This document shows positions 12,985 to 16,861 of a stretch of DNA of 16,861 bases, piece after piece. Under the pieces are notes generated by a model, which saw only the letters and a program-made list of their open reading frames with translations, had not been told where the DNA came from and did not search any database. The translations under genes were made by a program, and so were the position numbers. Each line of letters begins with the position of its first letter. Position 1 is the stretch's first letter. The stretch is from the NCBI GenBank assembly GCA_029942065.1, contig JAPYTY010000014.1:1-16861 (forward strand), read 5' to 3'. This stretch comes from Acidobacteriota bacterium (lineage in GTDB: Bacteria; Acidobacteriota; UBA6911; RPQK01; JADFOI01).

Positions 12985-15231
12985 ATGTCAATCGAGACTT
13001 CTGAAAGGGATTACCTGTCCCATCTGAACCCAGAGCAGCAACTGGCCGTCACCCAGACCGAAGGGCCCATGTTGATTCTGGCTGGAGCGGGAAGCGGCAA
13101 GACCCGCACCATCACCTACAAGATTGCTCATCTCATTGACCGGGAACGGTGCCGGCCCGAGCAGATTCTGGCAGTCACCTTCACCAACAAGGCGGCCGAG
13201 GAGATGCGCAACCGCGTCCAACGCCTCCTCACCCATGCCCCTGGGGTGCCCATGCTGTGTACCTTTCATTCGTTCGGGGTCCGGGTTCTGCGCCAACATG
13301 CGGATCGGATCGGTTATCGACGGGATTTTACGATCTGCGACCGGGAAGACCAGATGCGGGTCCTCAAGACCGTCTATGAGGAACTCCACTTCACCGACAA
13401 GGAACTCCCGGTGAGGCAGACTCTGGCTTCCATCAGTCGCGCCAAGAGCCAGGACTGGGGACCTGAGGAATACAGCCGGCATTCCAAGGACTTCTCCAGT
13501 GAACCCATTGGCCTCGCCTACTCCGCTTACCAAAAATTTTTGAAGCAATCCAATGGCATGGACTTCGATGACCTCATTCTTCTGACCGTCCGATTGCTCA
13601 AGGAAAATCCCGAGGTGCGCAATGGGTATGGAGAGCACTACCGCTACCTCCTGATTGACGAATATCAGGACACCAATCGTCCCCAATATGAACTGATCAA
13701 GCATCTCACCCAGGTTCACCAGAACGTCACCGCAGTCGGGGATGAGGATCAATCGATCTACGGCTTTCGGGGGGCTGATATCGAGAACATCCTGAATTTT
13801 GAGGCCGACTTTCCTGGAGCCACCATCGTCAAGCTGGAGCAGAACTACCGGTCGACTCAAACTATCCTGGACGCCGCCACCAGTGTCGTTTCCAACAACC
13901 TCAACCGAAAAGGGAAGGTGCTCTGGACGGATGGAAAGGCGGGGAACCCCATCGAACTCTTTGCCGCATTGGAGGCCAGGAGCGAAGCCACCTACGTTTC
14001 CCAGAAAATCTATCAACATCTCAACGAGGGGACCAACGGCATAGCGGTTTTGTACCGCACCAACTTCCAATCGCGCCAATTCGAGGAAGCCCTTCGCCGT
14101 CTTGACGTGCCCTACAAGTTAATTGGAGGGGTGAGCTTCTATCATCGAAAAGAAGTCAAGGACGCCCTCGCCTACCTCCGAGTGGTGATCAACCCGGGAG
14201 ATAGCGTTTCTTTGATGAGAATCATCAATCGCCCCACCCGGGGAATCGGGCAGATGACTCTTGATCAACTCCACCACCAAGCCCAGCAGAACCACACAAC
14301 CCTCTGGGAGGCTCTGGTCAAAGGGCTGGAAGACAACCGCTTCTCCGGAAGGGCCCATCTTGCTCTGAATCGGTTCTTTGAACTCATCACCCAGTGTCGC
14401 CCTTTTTTGCAACTGCCTCTGCATTTAACGCTCGAGAAGATCCTGGAAACGAGCGGATACGTGGGCCATCTGGACAGTCTGGATTCCGAGGAGTCCCACA
14501 ATCGGATTCTCAATCTCGAAGAGTTGATCAATCTGTGCCGAGAAAACGGCGAGCAGGGTTATACACTTCAGGAATTTTTGGATCATGCCGCTTTGCGCTC
14601 CGAGGCAGACGATTATGACGAGTCGGCTTCGGTAAGCTTGATGACCCTGCACAACGCCAAGGGCCTGGAATTCCCGGTTGTGTTTCTGGTGGGCTGGGAA
14701 GAGGGTCTCTTTCCACACAGTCGATCGGTGGCGGAGGACGATCTGGAGGAGGAGCGCCGCCTTTGCTACGTGGGACTCACCCGCGCACGGCAAACCATCT
14801 ATCTGACCTATTCTCTACGGCGCCGTTTTTTCGGACGGGAAACCGAGGAGATGAATCGTCCCAGTCGATTCATCCAGGAGATTCCCGAACATCTTCTGAG
14901 CCTCCACACCTTTTCTCCACCTCCCGGGCCCCAGACCTGGAAAAGCCGCCCTGGCCCTGGTTCCGCCAGGAAGAACCGGGAGACCAAGCTTCCGATACGG
15001 ACCTATGATTCGACAAAAAGCGTTCGGGGATTTTTAGATGAACTCTCCCACAAGAAAGTGGCCTCGAGCGGAGGTCTGGTTTCCGGCGCAAGAATCGTCC
15101 ACGACAAATTTGGCTACGGCACTATCCTGCAGGTTCAGGATACGGGTGATGATTTGACGGTCACGGTACAATTTCCCAGATTGGGCATCAAAAAACTACT
15201 GCAGAGCTACGCCAAGTTAAAACTGGTTTGA
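12985..15231 (+). CDS. pcrA: ATP-dependent DNA helicase, PcrA/UvrD family (SF1A)
   Basis: A 3'-5' DNA helicase for repair and replication-conflict resolution. All SF1A motifs are present in order across 748 residues: Q-motif LNPEQQLAV, Walker A GAGSGKT (34-40), Ia TFTNKAAEEM, motif II LLIDEYQDTN (about 222), III AVGDEDQSIYGFRG (about 250), IV EQNYRST (about 286), V LMTLHNAKGLEFPVVF (about 552) and VI YVGLTRAR (about 595). The C-terminal segment (about 695-748: GARIVHDKFGYGTILQV, then GIKKLLQSYAKLKLV) is the Tudor-like RNAP-binding tail typical of PcrA and UvrD. Length is normal. ATG at 12985 is the natural start; the nearest purine-rich site (AAGGTG) is about 15 nt upstream, so initiation signals are weak. 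Its last bases overlap the start of the symporter gene. Confidence 0.95.
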   Translation: MSIETSERDYLSHLNPEQQLAVTQTEGPMLILAGAGSGKTRTITYKIAHLIDRERCRPEQILAVTFTNKAAEEMRNRVQRLLTHAPGVPMLCTFHSFGVRVLRQHADRIGYRRDFTICDREDQMRVLKTVYEELHFTDKELPVRQTLASISRAKSQDWGPEEYSRHSKDFSSEPIGLAYSAYQKFLKQSNGMDFDDLILLTVRLLKENPEVRNGYGEHYRYLLIDEYQDTNRPQYELIKHLTQVHQNVTAVGDEDQSIYGFRGADIENILNFEADFPGATIVKLEQNYRSTQTILDAATSVVSNNLNRKGKVLWTDGKAGNPIELFAALEARSEATYVSQKIYQHLNEGTNGIAVLYRTNFQSRQFEEALRRLDVPYKLIGGVSFYHRKEVKDALAYLRVVINPGDSVSLMRIINRPTRGIGQMTLDQLHHQAQQNHTTLWEALVKGLEDNRFSGRAHLALNRFFELITQCRPFLQLPLHLTLEKILETSGYVGHLDSLDSEESHNRILNLEELINLCRENGEQGYTLQEFLDHAALRSEADDYDESASVSLMTLHNAKGLEFPVVFLVGWEEGLFPHSRSVAEDDLEEERRLCYVGLTRARQTIYLTYSLRRRFFGRETEEMNRPSRFIQEIPEHLLSLHTFSPPPGPQTWKSRPGPGSARKNRETKLPIRTYDSTKSVRGFLDELSHKKVASSGGLVSGARIVHDKFGYGTILQVQDTGDDLTVTVQFPRLGIKKLLQSYAKLKLV

Positions 15232-16568
15232 TTAATTCACTGGATCACATTCTCTCGGTAGCCGTGGATTACGCGTGGGGGACCCCACTTCTGATCCTTT
15301 TAGCAGGGGGCGGATTCCTTCTGACCCTCTATTCACGCCTGCTGCCCTTTTTGGGCGTGAGGCATGCCTTTGAGATTCTCCGGGGAAAATATGATCGAGA
15401 AGGAGATCCCGGCGACATCAGTCATTTCCAGGCACTCAGCACCCATCTTGCAGCCACTGTGGGCCTTGGCAACATCGGGGGAGTGGCCATCGCCATCACT
15501 CAAGGAGGTCCGGGGGCCGTGTTCTGGATGTGGGTTTCCGCTCTGGTAGGAATGGCGACCAAGTTCTTCACCTGTACTCTGGCCGTGATGTACCGGGGCG
15601 AGGACAGCCTGGGAAGGATCCAGGGCGGCCCCATGTATTACATCGAGATCGGGTTGGGGAAAAGATTCAAATTCATGGCCGTTTTTTTCAGCATCTGCGG
15701 AATGATCGGCTGCCTCGCCATGTTTCAGGCCAATCAGGTGGCAGAGATCCTGGCTGAAAGTTATGGAATCGAACCCTGGCAAACCGGGTTGGGAGCAGCA
15801 TTTTTAGTGGGAATGGTGGTGCTGGGAGGGGTCACGAGAATCGCTCATGTGGCAAGCCGACTGGTGCCGACGATGTGCGGGCTGTACCTGCTGGTCTCGG
15901 TTGTGGTGGTCATCTCGCACTACTCACTGATTCCCCAGATTCTTGCCCAAATTTTTCACGACGCTTTTACGGGGACCGCGGCGGTGGGTGGAGCGGCTGG
16001 AATTTCCTTCATGGCAGTGGTTCAAACCGGTATCAAAAGAGCGGCCTTTTCCAATGAAGCCGGTACGGGGACCGCCCCCATGGCTCACGGAGCCGCCAAA
16101 ACCACGGAACCGGTCCGCGAGGGACTGGTAGCCATGATCGGGCCCTTTATCGACACCATCGTGGTTTGCTCCCTCACTGCCTTTGTCATCCTTTCGACGG
16201 GAAACTGGCAGGTTCGGGGAATCCAGGGGGTTTCTCTTACTTCTCAGGCCTTTGAAGCCACCCTGGGGGATTGGGGGAAGCTGATTCTGGTGGTGGTGGT
16301 TCTGCTGTTCGGGCTCTCCACCATGTTCGGCTACTCCTACTACGGAAAGAAGTGCTTCAGTTATCTTTTTGGAGTGGAGCATGCCCGGATCTATGACGTG
16401 TTTTACCTGATCATGCTGTTTGTGGGCGCCGTCTGGAGCGCCAACATGGTGATCAATCTGGTCGATACCGCCTTCGCCCTGATGGCCCTCCCCAACATGA
16501 TCGCCGCTCTGATGCTGGCCCCCCGGGTGATGACCGCCGCTCGAGACTATTTCGCACGTTATCGCTGA
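15228..16568 (+). CDS. AGCS-family sodium:amino-acid (alanine/glycine) symporter
   Basis: 446 residues, about ten to eleven hydrophobic segments, inner membrane. The family signatures are clear: GLGNIGGVAIAI (79-90) followed by TQGGPGAVFWMW, GGPMYYIEIGLGKRFK (133-148), FQANQVAE (166-173) and NEAGTGTAPMAHGAAKT (276-292). It should import a small neutral amino acid with sodium; which one cannot be told. One difference from the members I remember is KFFTCTLAVMYR, where an acidic residue usually stands in place of the first Thr. The start TTG at 15228 overlaps the helicase stop as TTGA, so translation is coupled to an unrelated gene. A hairpin follows 5 nt after its stop. Confidence 0.92.
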   Translation: MINSLDHILSVAVDYAWGTPLLILLAGGGFLLTLYSRLLPFLGVRHAFEILRGKYDREGDPGDISHFQALSTHLAATVGLGNIGGVAIAITQGGPGAVFWMWVSALVGMATKFFTCTLAVMYRGEDSLGRIQGGPMYYIEIGLGKRFKFMAVFFSICGMIGCLAMFQANQVAEILAESYGIEPWQTGLGAAFLVGMVVLGGVTRIAHVASRLVPTMCGLYLLVSVVVVISHYSLIPQILAQIFHDAFTGTAAVGGAAGISFMAVVQTGIKRAAFSNEAGTGTAPMAHGAAKTTEPVREGLVAMIGPFIDTIVVCSLTAFVILSTGNWQVRGIQGVSLTSQAFEATLGDWGKLILVVVVLLFGLSTMFGYSYYGKKCFSYLFGVEHARIYDVFYLIMLFVGAVWSANMVINLVDTAFALMALPNMIAALMLAPRVMTAARDYFARYR

Positions 16569-16573
16569 CCGGA

Positions 16574-16620
16574 GCGCTGGTCTGCGACCAGCGCGTTCCA
16601 CGTTCCAGGTTTCCGGAATG
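16574..16620 (+). repeat. 3'-end hairpin plus TTCCACG tail, copy after the symporter gene
   Basis: GCGCTGGTC, loop TGC, GACCAGCGC is a perfect 9-bp stem starting 5 nt after the stop, followed by GTTCCACGTTCCAGGTTTCC. Compared with the copy at 12409, the stem differs at two positions on both strands in a compensating way. Confidence 0.7.
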
Positions 16621-16861
16621 TGGGAGGTGCCTCAGCGCGCCGCTTCCGGAAGGCCGCTTATAGCGCGGCCTCGCTCCGAAGGAACGACAGAGCCTGGCTC
16701 AGGGCGGCACGCCCTGGGACAGTCTTCTTTGTGTCTTTGTGCCTTGGTGGTGCATCTCTTCCCGTGTCCTGGTGGTGAAGGCCACTACAATGACCTTGCC
16801 TCGGGCGCACGGCCGGGCGCCCCTACGGTGTTGGCTGAGATTGGAGAGATAAGACAAAGAC
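16621..16861. other. Gene-free right end with small palindromes
   Basis: No credible gene. It contains GGCCGC/GCGGCC (16652-16670), a perfect hairpin CAGGGCG-GCA-CGCCCTG (16700-16716) and TTGTGTCTTTGTGCCTTGGT (from 16730), a simple-sequence-like stretch I have seen as a dispersed repeat in environmental genomes. The last 120 bp show a GGGCGCACGGCCGGGCGCCC segment near 16803. The hairpin at 16700 could help end transcription from the symporter gene. Confidence 0.6.

Overview
The window (16.9 kb, moderately GC-rich by eye) is an ordinary-looking chromosomal segment of a diderm (Gram-negative type) bacterium. A peptidoglycan-associated lipoprotein with an OmpA-type domain and several Sec-type signal peptides support an outer membrane. 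The Ig-like middle domain of that lipoprotein, the M16 peptidase pair and the many short palindromic intergenic repeats remind me of Acidobacteriota, but that assignment is inference from memory and not a computed placement. I see no phage, transposase, CRISPR, rRNA or tRNA.

Layout. (1) 1-3420, minus strand: the translation operon rimP-nusA-infB, with infB running off the left edge. A good sigma70-type promoter (TTGTAT, 17 bp, TATACT) lies about 70 bp upstream of rimP, and a terminator-like hairpin with six T's sits between promoter and rimP, as expected of an attenuated leader. (2) 3421-8856: three M16-family (insulinase/pitrilysin-like) genes. One, on the minus strand, has a signal peptide but has lost the zinc motif and the R/Y motif. 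Head-to-head with it, on the plus strand, are a catalytically intact M16 gene and an overlapping non-catalytic partner carrying the R/Y pair, followed by a Pal-like lipoprotein and a small one-pass membrane protein. (3) 9043-11195, minus strand: a ParB/Srx-fold protein followed by a radical SAM protein of the spore photoproduct lyase-like family that appears to lack the catalytic cysteine of true lyases. (4) 11265-12405, plus strand: a promoter with a long leader and an exported helical-repeat (TPR-like) protein. (5) 12406-12984: a gene-free block of dispersed palindromic repeats, including a compound inverted repeat of about 210 bp. (6) 12985-16568, plus strand: a PcrA/UvrD helicase whose stop overlaps the TTG start of an AGCS-type sodium:amino-acid symporter. 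(7) 16569-16861: more repeats, no gene.

What stands out. No clearly new enzymatic system is evident. The best leads are the ParB-like plus SPL-like radical SAM pair, the degenerate exported M16 protein divergent from an active M16 pair, the leader hairpin in the rimP-nusA-infB operon, and a family of triloop hairpins that begin 3-5 nt after stop codons and share a TTCCACG-like tail. Two copies of that family differ by paired (covarying) changes in the stem.
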